Source: Neobacillus driksii (lineage in GTDB: Bacteria > Bacillota > Bacilli > Bacillales > Cytobacillaceae). Taken from it: a stretch of 64,000 bases of DNA. A model generated the notes under the pieces. The model did not search any database. It was not told the DNA's origin and was given only the letters and a program-made list of their open reading frames with translations. Shown in pieces: positions 51,755 to 60,486 of the stretch; position 1 is the first letter of the stretch, and each line of letters opens with the position of its first letter. The translations under genes were made by a program, and so were the position numbers. The DNA lies in contig NZ_JACCBX010000020.1 of the NCBI RefSeq assembly GCF_013409995.1, forward strand, positions 43,038 through 107,037, in the 5' to 3' direction.

Positions 51755-52879
51755 TTATTTATAAAAAATAGAAGCTAAATACAATATAAGCATGTCATTA
51801 AACACACGAATATCGTAATCTGTTCTCTCCTTGATCTTTTGAATTTTATATTGAACGGTATTCTTATGAATAAAGTACTTGTTCGACAGTAGATTTAAGG
51901 ATCCATTACAAAAAAAGTAATTTTTAATAAAATCAATGAATTCCTGTGTTTCTGCGCTACTACATTTTGAGAAAACATGATTCTTCAATGTGGTTTTGTA
52001 ATTCTCAGGGATTTTACTAAAGGCTACATTTAAGGAGGTTTTGCTAAATTGATAAACTCCTGGTTGGTTATTTATGTAACTTAAAATACTACTCGCTTCA
52101 TTATAGGACTTTGGGATATCTTCATAACTATCATAATTATTCCCTATCGAACAAGTAAGAGGAACACTATGAATCTCTTGAACCTTTTTACAAAGATACT
52201 CTAATTCCTTACAAAACTCTTCTAAGCTTAAATTGGTAATGATAATGAAAAATTCACCATTAAAAGTAACCAATGAGTTCGTATTTTCTAGTTTTTCAGT
52301 TATATATTTTTTAACAATAGTGTGTCGAGCTGTATTGAGGTGACTATTATAATCGGCGTTTTCGTTCTTAGCATATTTAATTAGGGCAACATTAAACGTA
52401 CCTTTTACATCTAGGTTATTTTTTTGTAGCCGTTCTTCAATTTCAAAAAGAGAAGATAGAAAATTTCCGCTAACTAAGTCATTAACAAATATAAGCTTAA
52501 TTTTTTCATTGTTATTTCGATTCCAGAGATCAAAATATTCATGAACAAGCATTTCAGTCATTTTTTGGATAATTCGTGCATATTTAACTACTTCTTCTGG
52601 GATGCCCGTTATCCCAACTACCCCAATGATTTCATTTGAAAAATAGATTGGTAAATTGACACCGCTTTTACAACCCTCATACTGTTCATCAAACTCTACA
52701 ATTAGTTCTTTAAATCTTTTATTAATAACTAATAGAGCTCCTTCATGATAATTGTTGATTCTGCGTATATCTGTACTTGCAATAATAAACCCATTATTAT
52801 CAATAATGTTAATGTGATTATCTACAACATGTTTCATTTCATGGATGATCTTGTCCGCTGTCGTCTTCTTCAGAAACAC
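51755..52879 (-). CDS. cdaR: CdaR-type sugar diacid regulator
   Basis: A 374-residue transcription regulator. N-terminal sugar-diacid recognition domain (HEMKHVVDNHINIIDNNGFI near 12-32, YEGCKSGVNLPIYFSNEIIG near 63). C-terminal PucR/CdaR helix-turn-helix (LNLLSNKYFIHKNTVQYKIQ near 325). GTG start at 52879 with GGGAGGAG upstream. E. coli CdaR activates the glucarate/glycerate genes including garK; here the regulator gene sits directly before a glycerate kinase, which fits control of this cluster by a diacid or glycerate. Confidence 0.87.
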   Translation of the reverse strand: MFLKKTTADKIIHEMKHVVDNHINIIDNNGFIIASTDIRRINNYHEGALLVINKRFKELIVEFDEQYEGCKSGVNLPIYFSNEIIGVVGITGIPEEVVKYARIIQKMTEMLVHEYFDLWNRNNNEKIKLIFVNDLVSGNFLSSLFEIEERLQKNNLDVKGTFNVALIKYAKNENADYNSHLNTARHTIVKKYITEKLENTNSLVTFNGEFFIIITNLSLEEFCKELEYLCKKVQEIHSVPLTCSIGNNYDSYEDIPKSYNEASSILSYINNQPGVYQFSKTSLNVAFSKIPENYKTTLKNHVFSKCSSAETQEFIDFIKNYFFCNGSLNLLSNKYFIHKNTVQYKIQKIKERTDYDIRVFNDMLILYLASIFYK

Positions 52880-53102
52880 AATATTTCTCCTCCCTAAACA
52901 ATACATCTAGTAATTTGATAGTGAACAATAATGGATCCATTACAATATTGTTAGTTTTAGATAAGAAAGTATATGAAATTTCTAACTATTTTTAATATTC
53001 TATTATATGTATATTATATCCTTCACCATTCTAAAGTGTCAAATTTCGTGACTCGAAGGAAATGGAGGGAAGAAATAAGGGGATCGTTCTGATCTGAACC
53101 CA

Positions 53103-53208
53103 CATTCCGATGACCAAATTACAAAAAGTATCTATCTCCATGTTACTCAAGAAAGGAAAAAAAGAAGCCTCCCAAAAGTTTAGTCAACTAATGAGAAGCT
53201 TCTTTTAA
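53103..53208 (+). pseudogene. Tyrosine recombinase C-terminal remnant next to groEL
   Basis: A frame reads HSDDQITKSIYLHVTQERKK then EASQKFSQLMRSFF and stop. It contains the end of the LGHSDD box and the catalytic Tyr region IYLHVT. The upstream part is lost. It ends 70 bp before the groEL core site. Confidence 0.72.
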
Positions 53209-53277
53209 TTTAGATTATATTAGCACTTTGTTAGCAAATTTCTTTAAAAACCTTATATACCAAGGGATTGATCAGCT

Positions 53278-53294
53278 ATTACATCATGCCGCCC
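53278..53294. other. Candidate attachment site at the groEL 3' end
   Basis: ATTACATCATGCCGCCC covers the groEL stop codon and last four codons (reverse complement GGGCGGCATGATGTAAT). It is repeated exactly at 30943 and 41416, and 15 of 17 at 37991. Left of it lie GTTAGCAAA-type motifs (53220-53240) like those inside the arm regions. Confidence 0.75.
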
Positions 53295-54907
53295 ATTCCA
53301 CCCATGCCGCTCATATCAGGCATGCCAGCGCCAGCTGGTTCTGGCTTGTCAGCAACAACTGCTTCAGTTGTTAAGAACATAGCAGCTACAGACGCAGCGT
53401 TTTGAAGTGCAGAACGAGTTACTTTAGTTGGGTCAACGATACCAGCTTCGATCATGTTTACCCACTCACCAGTAGCTGCGTTGAAGCCTGTTCCAACTTC
53501 TTCGCGCTTTAAGCGGTCAACGATAACAGATCCTTCAAGACCAGCGTTGTGAGCGATTGTACGTACTGGCTCTTCAATCGCACGTAATACGATATTTACA
53601 CCAGTTTGTACGTCGCCTTCGGCTTGGATTTCTGCAATCTTGTTGTATACGTTAAGAAGGGCAACACCACCACCGGATACGATACCTTCTTCAACCGCAG
53701 CACGAGTTGCGTTTAAAGCGTCTTCGATGCGAAGCTTGCGCTCTTTTAATTCAGTTTCAGTTGCAGCACCAACTTTGATTACTGCTACACCGCCTGCTAA
53801 CTTCGCTAAGCGCTCTTGTAATTTTTCACGGTCAAATTCAGAAGTTGTTTCTTCTAATTGAACACGGATTTGGTTAACTCGAGATTGGATCTCTTCAGTT
53901 GCACCAGCACCCTCAACGATTGTTGTATTTTCTTTTGTTACAACAACCTTAGAAGCGCGTCCTAAAGATGTAATTGTAGTAGTTTTCAATTCACGGCCAA
54001 GCTCTTCAGTGATGACTTCACCGCCAGTTAATGCAGCGATATCTTCAAGCATAGCCTTACGACGGTCACCAAAGCCAGGAGCTTTAACAGCAACTGCATT
54101 GAATGTTCCGCGAAGTTTGTTCAATACTAAAGTAGAAAGTGCTTCTCCTTCAATATCTTCAGCGATTAACAATAATGGCTTGCCTTGTTGAACCACTTGC
54201 TCAAGGACAGGAAGGATTTCCTGGATGCTTGAGATTTTTTTGTCTGTGATTAAGATATATGGATTTTCTAAAACAGCTTCCATTTTATCTGTATTTGTTA
54301 CCATGTAAGCAGATGTATATCCGCGGTCAAATTGCATACCTTCTACAACATCTAATTCAGTTGTGAAGCCTTTTGACTCTTCAATTGTGATAACGCCATC
54401 GTTACCAACGCGCTCCATTGCTTCAGCAATTAATTGACCTACTTCTCTATCATCAGAAGAAATAGCAGCAACTTGTGCAATAGACTCTTTGCCTTCGATA
54501 GGCTTAGAAATTGCTTTTAAGCCCTCAACTGCAACAGCAACTGCCTTTTCAATCCCTTTACGGATACCCATTGGGTTAGCACCAGCTGTTACGTTTTTCA
54601 AACCTTCACGGATCATTGCTTGAGCAAGTACAGTTGCAGTTGTAGTTCCGTCACCAGCAACATCGTTTGTTTTGCTAGCTACTTCAGCAACAAGCTTAGC
54701 ACCCATATTTTCAAATGCATCTTCTAATTCGATTTCTTTCGCGATTGTTACACCGTCGTTTGTAATTAATGGTGAACCAAACTTTTTCTCAAGAACCACG
54801 TTACGTCCTTTAGGTCCAAGAGTAACTTTTACTGCATCTGCTAGAGCATCAACACCACGAAGCATTGCGCGGCGTGCATCTTCACTAAACTTAATTTCTT
54901 TAGCCAT
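53279..54907 (-). CDS. groL: Chaperonin GroEL
   Basis: A 542-residue chaperonin (Hsp60) that folds proteins in the double-ring cavity with GroES. KVTLGPKGRNVVLEK near 27-41, GDGTTTATVLAQA near 85 (ATP site Asp), and the GGM C-terminal tail ending GGMGGMM. The start at 54907 (MAKEIKF) has GAGGAGG upstream; a TTG two codons earlier is less likely. Its last codons double as the putative attachment site. Confidence 0.98.
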   Translation of the reverse strand: MAKEIKFSEDARRAMLRGVDALADAVKVTLGPKGRNVVLEKKFGSPLITNDGVTIAKEIELEDAFENMGAKLVAEVASKTNDVAGDGTTTATVLAQAMIREGLKNVTAGANPMGIRKGIEKAVAVAVEGLKAISKPIEGKESIAQVAAISSDDREVGQLIAEAMERVGNDGVITIEESKGFTTELDVVEGMQFDRGYTSAYMVTNTDKMEAVLENPYILITDKKISSIQEILPVLEQVVQQGKPLLLIAEDIEGEALSTLVLNKLRGTFNAVAVKAPGFGDRRKAMLEDIAALTGGEVITEELGRELKTTTITSLGRASKVVVTKENTTIVEGAGATEEIQSRVNQIRVQLEETTSEFDREKLQERLAKLAGGVAVIKVGAATETELKERKLRIEDALNATRAAVEEGIVSGGGVALLNVYNKIAEIQAEGDVQTGVNIVLRAIEEPVRTIAHNAGLEGSVIVDRLKREEVGTGFNAATGEWVNMIEAGIVDPTKVTRSALQNAASVAAMFLTTEAVVADKPEPAGAGMPDMSGMGGMGGMM

Positions 54908-54959
54908 GTTCAAAAAACCTCCTCGTATTTTTTAAACGCAATATTGTTTTAAAAAATCC

Positions 54960-55247
54960 TTATTCGCCAACTACAGCAAGGATATCGTTTTCGCGTAAAA
55001 TTAAATATTCGTTGCCTTCAAACTTTACTTCTGTACCTGAGTATTTTGAGAAGATAATACGATCGCCTACAGAAACTTCAAGAGCAACACGTTCGCCATT
55101 TTCAAGCACTCGGCCTGTACCTACGGCAACAACTCTTCCTTCTTGAGGCTTTTCCTTAGCTGAGTCTGGTAACACGATACCGCTTGCAGTTTTTTCTTCT
55201 GATTCGACAAGCTCAATGACAATACGATCACCTAGTGGTCTTAACAA
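54960..55247 (-). CDS. groS: Co-chaperonin GroES
   Basis: A 95-residue lid of the GroEL cage: LLRPLGDRIVIELVESEEKT at the start, the mobile loop ASGIVLPDSAKEKPQEG near 20-36 and GTEVKFEGNEYLILRENDIL at the end. TTG start at 55247 with GAGGAGG nine bases upstream gives the normal length. Confidence 0.97.
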   Translation of the reverse strand: MLRPLGDRIVIELVESEEKTASGIVLPDSAKEKPQEGRVVAVGTGRVLENGERVALEVSVGDRIIFSKYSGTEVKFEGNEYLILRENDILAVVGE

Positions 55248-55287
55248 ATCAAACAACCTCCTCAAATAAATATGTAATTCTGACTTA

Positions 55288-55314
55288 TTAGCACTCTCTT
55301 AACATGAGTGCTAA
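55288..55314. promoter_or_regulatory. CIRCE operator (HrcA-binding)
   Basis: Perfect TTAGCACTC-N9-GAGTGCTAA between promoter and groES. Confidence 0.97.
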
Positions 55315-55324
55315 CACAATTCTT

Positions 55325-55353
55325 ATAATAATAAATGGAAAATAATTTTGCAA
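55325..55353 (-). promoter_or_regulatory. SigA promoter of groES-groEL
   Basis: Minus-strand TTGCAA, 17-bp spacer, TATTAT, just upstream of CIRCE. Confidence 0.75.
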
Positions 55354-55529
55354 GTATGAAGCAACAATTTTTTATTATTTTTTGCAACCTTACAAGTATG
55401 TGATTTACAAGTAGGAATATACATAGTTTTTAAAGATAATCTTTAAAATTGAAACAACCTCGCTATTATTAGTAGAATGGAGAATAGGGTAAAATACTTT
55501 CATTAGCTGCTTAAAGGAGACTTTTTAAT

Positions 55530-56252
55530 TTGAAAAGGGAATATTGGATTATTTTAATTGTCTATATAGCCATGCAGTTATCAAGCCTAGTAGGAATTCC
55601 CGGATTGATGTTCCTATTCGGCTACCTAGGAATGAATCAAGGGCTCGTTGTCCCATATTGGTTAATTTTCAGCTTCACCCTTGCACTTGTTATTATTCTT
55701 TTCCTGCTGCGTACAGAAATGAAAAAACCAGTGTTGAATGAAAGAGGCAGTTCCTTTGGTTTTTCGGCCATCTGGGCTGTATTTGGTGTATTTCTCGCCT
55801 TATTTGCCCAAGCTCTCGCTGCAAATATCGAACGGCTTATCGGGGTTGAGATGGGCTCAGAAAACACTCAGCAAATTCTTAACATCATTGAGTCCTTTCC
55901 GCTCGCTATATTAGTTAGTTCAGTAATAGGACCGATATTAGAGGAAATCGTATTTCGGAAAATTATTTTCGGTGCTCTTCACAAACGGTTTAACTTTTTC
56001 TTCTCAGCTTTAATCAGTTCTGTCATTTTTGCCTTAGCCCATATGGAGCCGCATCATGTACTTCTCTATTCCGCAATGGGTTTCACTTTTGCATTTCTCT
56101 ATGTAAAAACAAAACATATCCTTGTACCGATTTTTGCCCATGTTGCCATGAATACATTAGTTGTCGTCATGCAGTCAGTATATAAAGATGAAATTGATAA
56201 AATCATCCGTGAGGCAGAAGGTATTCAAAACTTTATCGGAGGCTTTCTATGA
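55530..56252 (+). CDS. ydiL: CPBP-family intramembrane metalloprotease YdiL
   Basis: A 240-residue membrane protein of the CAAX-protease/bacteriocin-processing (CPBP) family with about six to seven helices. Active-site motifs: EEIVFRKIIFG near 145 (EExxxR), FALAHM near 172 and HVAMN near 210. TTG start with AAAGGAG upstream. Order groE-ydiL-ydiK as in B. subtilis. Confidence 0.9.
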   Translation: MKREYWIILIVYIAMQLSSLVGIPGLMFLFGYLGMNQGLVVPYWLIFSFTLALVIILFLLRTEMKKPVLNERGSSFGFSAIWAVFGVFLALFAQALAANIERLIGVEMGSENTQQILNIIESFPLAILVSSVIGPILEEIVFRKIIFGALHKRFNFFFSALISSVIFALAHMEPHHVLLYSAMGFTFAFLYVKTKHILVPIFAHVAMNTLVVVMQSVYKDEIDKIIREAEGIQNFIGGFL

Positions 56253-56449
56253 GACGTTCACCCTTGTTTTCCGGAATCATTTATATTGTTCTTGGCTGCT
56301 TATTTACTTATTTTGCCATTGAGGATGTCACCCTAAACGGATGGGGATTTTTCAGCTACCTGCTCGTTATACTTGCCACCTTTGACTTCGGATCTGGTTT
56401 AAGAATGATTTTCTTTTACAATCGATATAAAGACAAAATAAAGAAATAG
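56249..56449 (+). CDS. ydiK: Small membrane protein YdiK
   Basis: A 66-residue protein with two hydrophobic helices (IIYIVLGCLFTYFAI and YLLVILATFDFGSGL). It overlaps the ydiL stop by four bases, so it is translationally coupled. Function unknown. Confidence 0.82.
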   Translation: MRRSPLFSGIIYIVLGCLFTYFAIEDVTLNGWGFFSYLLVILATFDFGSGLRMIFFYNRYKDKIKK

Positions 56450-56480
56450 CAATTTCTTCATCACTCTTTTTTCGACAAAA

Positions 56481-56515
56481 AAAGACCTTTCACATCGCCA
56501 AGTGAAAAGGTCTTT
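56481..56515. terminator. Bidirectional terminator between ydiK and rex
   Basis: AAAGACCTTTCAC/GTGAAAAGGTCTTT stem with A/T runs on both sides. Confidence 0.85.
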
Positions 56516-56519
56516 TACT

Positions 56520-57173
56520 TTATTCTTCTACTTCCTCTGTAGGGTAGTGTTTGAGGAAGTAAATAAGTGATTGTAATTCGACTGCCAAGTCGATATGATG
56601 TACCCGTATGGAGGCCGGAACATTTAATCTTGCAGGTGTAAAATTCAATATCGCTTTAATATTTGATTTTACAAGTCGATCCGTAATCACCTGTGCCACT
56701 GGAGCGGGTACCGTCAGGATGGCAACATGTATATCATCATTGCTTAAAACCTTTTCGAGCTCATCCATATGAAACACGGGTACATCCCGGATTGTCGTTC
56801 CCATTTTATTTGGGTCAACATCAAAAGCACATTCAATTTTTGTATTATTATTTTTTAAAAAGTTATAATTTAGAAAGGCGGTTCCAAGATTACCTACACC
56901 AATCAACGCTACTTTTGTTAATTCATCTTGATCTAATGTTTTCCGAAAGAAGGTTAATAGGTAATTGACATTGTAGCCATATCCCTTTTTTCCTAAGGCT
57001 CCAAAATAGGAAAAGTCGCGTCGAATCGTTGCCGAATCCACCTTCACTGCTTCACTTAATTCTGCAGACGAAACCCTCTGTTTACCAGAAGAATGCAGAT
57101 TCTTTAAAAATCGATAGTATAAGGGCAGCCGTTTTGCTGTCGCTTGTGGTATTTTCATCGTTTCATTACTCAT
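56520..57173 (-). CDS. rex: Redox-sensing repressor Rex
   Basis: A 217-residue regulator that leaves DNA when NADH is high and so turns on fermentation and anaerobic genes. Winged helix near 1-80 (KIPQATAKRLPLYYRFLKNL, RVSSAELSEAVKVDSATIRR, FSYFGALGKKGYGYNV) and NAD-binding domain with IGVGNLGTAFLNY near 88. C-terminal domain-swapped helix. Length normal. Confidence 0.96.
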   Translation of the reverse strand: MSNETMKIPQATAKRLPLYYRFLKNLHSSGKQRVSSAELSEAVKVDSATIRRDFSYFGALGKKGYGYNVNYLLTFFRKTLDQDELTKVALIGVGNLGTAFLNYNFLKNNNTKIECAFDVDPNKMGTTIRDVPVFHMDELEKVLSNDDIHVAILTVPAPVAQVITDRLVKSNIKAILNFTPARLNVPASIRVHHIDLAVELQSLIYFLKHYPTEEVEE

Positions 57174-57202
57174 ATTCTCCCACCCCTCATAAATAGGCTC
57201 AT

Positions 57203-57700
57203 TTATCTAACGTGTTCGGTTCGGTGGAAATCCCCATTTTTCCCACCCGTTTTTTCAACCAGGTAGGTCTTTCCAATTACCATACCCTTATCCACTGCTT
57301 TACACATATCATAAACAGTCAGTGCGCAAGTGGACGCAGCTGTTAACGCTTCCATTTCAACACCTGTATTTCCTTTTGTTTTCACCGCAGCGGCTATATT
57401 TAATGTATAAGCAAACTCGTGTTCTTTTTCCCATGCGAAGGATATATTTACTCCGGTCAAAGGTATAGGATGGCACATCGGTATTAAGTCCCAAGTTTTC
57501 TTTGCCCCCATAACGGCAGCAACTTGAGCCACTGCAAGAACATCGCCTTTTTTCATTTCATTATTTGTTATTTTTTCATAAATTTCTTTACTAACCGTAA
57601 TGCTGGAATGAGCAAGTGCCGTACGAGTCGTTTCTGGCTTATCGCTAACGTCCACCATTTTCGCTCTTCCTTCTTCGTTAAAATGAGTAAAATCAGACAT
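57203..57700 (-). CDS. moaC: Molybdopterin precursor synthase MoaC
   Basis: A 165-residue enzyme that forms cyclic pyranopterin monophosphate from the MoaA product. It has MVDVSDKPETTRTALAHSSI near 15, IPMCHPIPLTGVNI near 73, and MEALTAASTCALTVYDMCKA near 112-131 with the catalytic Lys following. The start at 57700 has GGGAGG upstream. Confidence 0.95.
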   Translation of the reverse strand: MSDFTHFNEEGRAKMVDVSDKPETTRTALAHSSITVSKEIYEKITNNEMKKGDVLAVAQVAAVMGAKKTWDLIPMCHPIPLTGVNISFAWEKEHEFAYTLNIAAAVKTKGNTGVEMEALTAASTCALTVYDMCKAVDKGMVIGKTYLVEKTGGKNGDFHRTEHVR

Positions 57701-57735
57701 AAATAATATCCTCCCACCAAAAATCATACTATATT

Positions 57736-57756
57736 TTTCACAATTTGTCTGTGAAA
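57736..57756. promoter_or_regulatory. Inverted repeat between moaC and ydiF
   Basis: TTTCACA-N7-TGTGAAA. A regulator is not identified; the half-sites are in the opposite order to a Rex box. Confidence 0.3.
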
Positions 57757-57889
57757 CTTTGAGCGAATGATGAAAAAATTACATTTTTTTCTTTCAAGAT
57801 ATTTTCTTATTTTCTCCAACGCCATGGCACTTTATTGCCGACTTTGCAGGAATAAGGTACACTTATTTTAGTAATAGAGGTGAAAAACA

Positions 57890-59809
57890 ATGATATTATT
57901 ACAAGTTAATCAACTAGCAAAATACTATGGTGCAGACCTAATTTTATCGAATATAAAACTAGAATTACAAACCCGGGATCGTGTTGCACTTGTTGGACGA
58001 AACGGTGCAGGGAAATCGACATTATTAAAAATAATTGCTGGGCATTTGTCACATGATGGCGGTGAAATCATTAAGCCAAAGGGGGTAAGCATTGGTTATT
58101 TGGCCCAGAATACTGGATTAGAATCGAACTTATCCATTTGGGATGAAATGCTTACCGTTTTTGAATCGCTTAGAAGTATGGAAAAATCTCTTCGACAGTT
58201 AGAGGTTTCGATGTCGGATCCTGCCGCTATGGAGGATAGTACCCGCTACGATCGAATACTAAAGGAATATGATGAACTGCAAGTGAGATTTAAAGAACAG
58301 GGTGGTTATCAGTACGAAGCAGATATTCGCTCTATCCTCCACGGTTTAAATTTTCATAATAACTCATTGATGATATCCAGTTTAAGCGGTGGTCAGAAGA
58401 CACGTCTAGCTTTAGGTAAACTTCTTTTAACGAAGCCCGATATTTTAATTTTGGATGAGCCTACAAACCATCTTGATATCGATACACTCACGTGGCTTGA
58501 GCAATACCTGCAAGGATATGACGGTGCCATTTTAATTGTGTCCCATGACCGTTACTTTTTGGATAAAGTGGTTACACAGGTTTACGAAGTTTCACGGAAG
58601 CAAATTCAAAAATTTATTGGTAACTATAGTGCTTATCTAGATCAAAAAGCGGCAAATTATGAACGCGATTTAAAGCTATATGAGAAGCAGCAGCAGGAGG
58701 TTGCTAATCTTCAAGATTTTATCCAGCGCAACCTTGCCCGTGCGTCTACGACGAAACGAGCTCAAAGCAGGCGCAAAAAGCTGGAGAAAATGGACTTGAT
58801 GGATCGTCCATTAGGGGATGAGAAGTCCGCCACCTTCTCCTTTGAAATTGAGAAACAAACCGGAAATGACGTACTTACAGTAGAATCCTTAGCTGTTGGT
58901 TATGATGGACAAAAAGTATCTGAAAATATTAACATGCGGGCTTATCGGGGTGAAAGCATTGCCTTAGTTGGTCCAAACGGAATTGGAAAGTCTACTCTAT
59001 TAAAAACCGTCATCAAAAAACTTCCCGCACTTGCTGGTACGGTTCAATATGGTGCAAATCTAGCAATAGGGTACTATGACCAAGAACAAGCAGAATTGAC
59101 CTCGAATAAGCGTGTTCTCAATGAACTTTGGGATGAATGGCCGTTAAAAAATGAAAAAGAAATACGGACAGTCTTAGGTAACTTCCTGTTTTCAGGTGAC
59201 GATGTATTAAAAATTGTTTCAACATTAAGCGGTGGTGAAAAAGCAAGATTGGCACTAGCCAAATTAATGCTGGAGAAGGCAAACGTTCTAATATTGGACG
59301 AGCCTACGAACCATCTGGACCTAGACAGTAAAGAGGTCCTTGAAAATGCACTTGTCGACTACCCTGGAACGATTATTTTTGTATCACACGACCGATACTT
59401 TATTAACAGAATCGCCACCAAGGTCTTGGAGCTTAGTTCAAATGGAAGTACAGAGTATCTAGGTGACTATGACTATTATATTGAGAAGAAGCTTGAGGAA
59501 GAGGAACTCAGGGCTTTAGAGAGCACAAACGTTATTAAAAAACAGACTGCTTCCGACGTGCAAGAGAGAAATTCTTATCAACAGGACAAAGAAAGTAAAA
59601 AGCTGGAGCGGCAGCGTAAGAGAAAATTAGAAGAAATTGAAACGCGTATAGAAGAGTTGGAGGCACTTATCCAGGATAACGACGAAAAGTTATGTGAACC
59701 TGAAATATTTCAGGACCACGAGAAAGTGCTAGAAATTAATTTGAAAAATGAAAAGGCAAAGTCTGAGCTCGAACAGTTAATGGAAGAATGGGCTGAACTT
59801 GCAGAATAA
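57890..59809 (+). CDS. ydiF: ABC-F family ATPase YdiF
   Basis: A 639-residue soluble protein with two ABC domains and no membrane part. First: GRNGAGKST near 36, LSGGQKTRLALGKLL near 165; linker rich in charged helices near 240-310; second: GPNGIGKST near 362, LSGGEKARLALAKLM near 445. A C-terminal coiled coil (about 560-639). ABC-F proteins act on the ribosome. Divergent from moaC. Confidence 0.94.
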   Translation: MILLQVNQLAKYYGADLILSNIKLELQTRDRVALVGRNGAGKSTLLKIIAGHLSHDGGEIIKPKGVSIGYLAQNTGLESNLSIWDEMLTVFESLRSMEKSLRQLEVSMSDPAAMEDSTRYDRILKEYDELQVRFKEQGGYQYEADIRSILHGLNFHNNSLMISSLSGGQKTRLALGKLLLTKPDILILDEPTNHLDIDTLTWLEQYLQGYDGAILIVSHDRYFLDKVVTQVYEVSRKQIQKFIGNYSAYLDQKAANYERDLKLYEKQQQEVANLQDFIQRNLARASTTKRAQSRRKKLEKMDLMDRPLGDEKSATFSFEIEKQTGNDVLTVESLAVGYDGQKVSENINMRAYRGESIALVGPNGIGKSTLLKTVIKKLPALAGTVQYGANLAIGYYDQEQAELTSNKRVLNELWDEWPLKNEKEIRTVLGNFLFSGDDVLKIVSTLSGGEKARLALAKLMLEKANVLILDEPTNHLDLDSKEVLENALVDYPGTIIFVSHDRYFINRIATKVLELSSNGSTEYLGDYDYYIEKKLEEEELRALESTNVIKKQTASDVQERNSYQQDKESKKLERQRKRKLEEIETRIEELEALIQDNDEKLCEPEIFQDHEKVLEINLKNEKAKSELEQLMEEWAELAE

Positions 59810-59814
59810 TAAAA

Positions 59815-59844
59815 AAGGGCTTGGATATGGAAATCCAAGCCCTT
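59815..59844. terminator. Bidirectional terminator after ydiF
   Basis: AAGGGCTTGGAT/ATCCAAGCCCTT, overlapping the last bases of the lipoprotein gene. Confidence 0.85.
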
Positions 59845-60349
59845 ATTTTATTGGAATCGTTAAAATGTCTGTTTTCGCCCCATCCTTTGCTGAATATACA
59901 AATAGCTCAATTGAAACCTGTTCTTTTGTTAAAAACTGATTATCTATGGCTATTTCAAAGCTTGCCCATGCAGGTGCACCCTCTGTTTGATAGTGGTTTT
60001 CTAGTAGGATCTCCGTTCCAGAGATCACTGCATATTGAAAAACACCTTCAAATACCCTTGCCTTTCCCTTCACAACTACACTGCCATCCTCCAAGGGTGA
60101 AACACTTACTTCCTTAAATACGTCATTTCCATACTGCTTATTCTCTTCCATGTCGTGTTTATCCTCTTCATTTGTACCACCTGAATCTGTTTCATCATTC
60201 TCTATAACATCGGGTTGTTTATCACCTTGATCTGTTTCACTTGAATCTGTACTATTTGGTTCCGTATTACCTGGTGTGTTAGTATCTTGGTTGCAGGCAG
60301 CTAAACCGAGAAGAGCCATAATTAGTAGAAACATTAATTTCCCCTTCAT
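59843..60349 (-). CDS. Lipoprotein with Gmad2 immunoglobulin-like domain
   Basis: A 168-residue lipoprotein: lipobox LLGLAACNQ (Cys near 19), then a Thr/Asp/Glu-rich linker. The C-terminal domain of about 90 residues (VVKGKARVFEGVFQYAVISG, GAPAWASFEIAI, LFVYSAKDGAKTDILTIPI) is the Gmad2 domain found in GerM-type and sporulation proteins. Likely surface-exposed; role unknown. Confidence 0.82.
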   Translation of the reverse strand: MKGKLMFLLIMALLGLAACNQDTNTPGNTEPNSTDSSETDQGDKQPDVIENDETDSGGTNEEDKHDMEENKQYGNDVFKEVSVSPLEDGSVVVKGKARVFEGVFQYAVISGTEILLENHYQTEGAPAWASFEIAIDNQFLTKEQVSIELFVYSAKDGAKTDILTIPIK

Positions 60350-60486
60350 TTTATCCCCCTTTTAAACATATTCGTTATTAACTATATTCACCCTTTTTTT
60401 AGATTTGTATAGAAAAATATGTTTACATTTTCATTTAATAATCGACAAATTCCGCTAAAATTCTCCCATTTTCATTCCAAGGTCCT

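Larger units (their letters stand above)
41416..53294. mobile_element. Candidate integrative element 1 (hydroxy-acid catabolism cargo), next to groEL
   Basis: Bounded by core repeat C and the groEL 3' end (core 53278-53294) in direct orientation. The arm region is inside the left core, and a recombinase tail (53103-53208) is 70 bp from the right core. Cargo: GH1 and IS3 relics and a one-directional catabolic cluster from cdaR to a 2-hydroxyacid dehydrogenase gene. Confidence 0.55.

Noticed and set aside
57736..57756. Rex-binding site between moaC and ydiF
   Set aside because: The half-sites are TTTCACA...TGTGAAA, the reverse order of a Rex box (TTGTGAA...TTCACAA).
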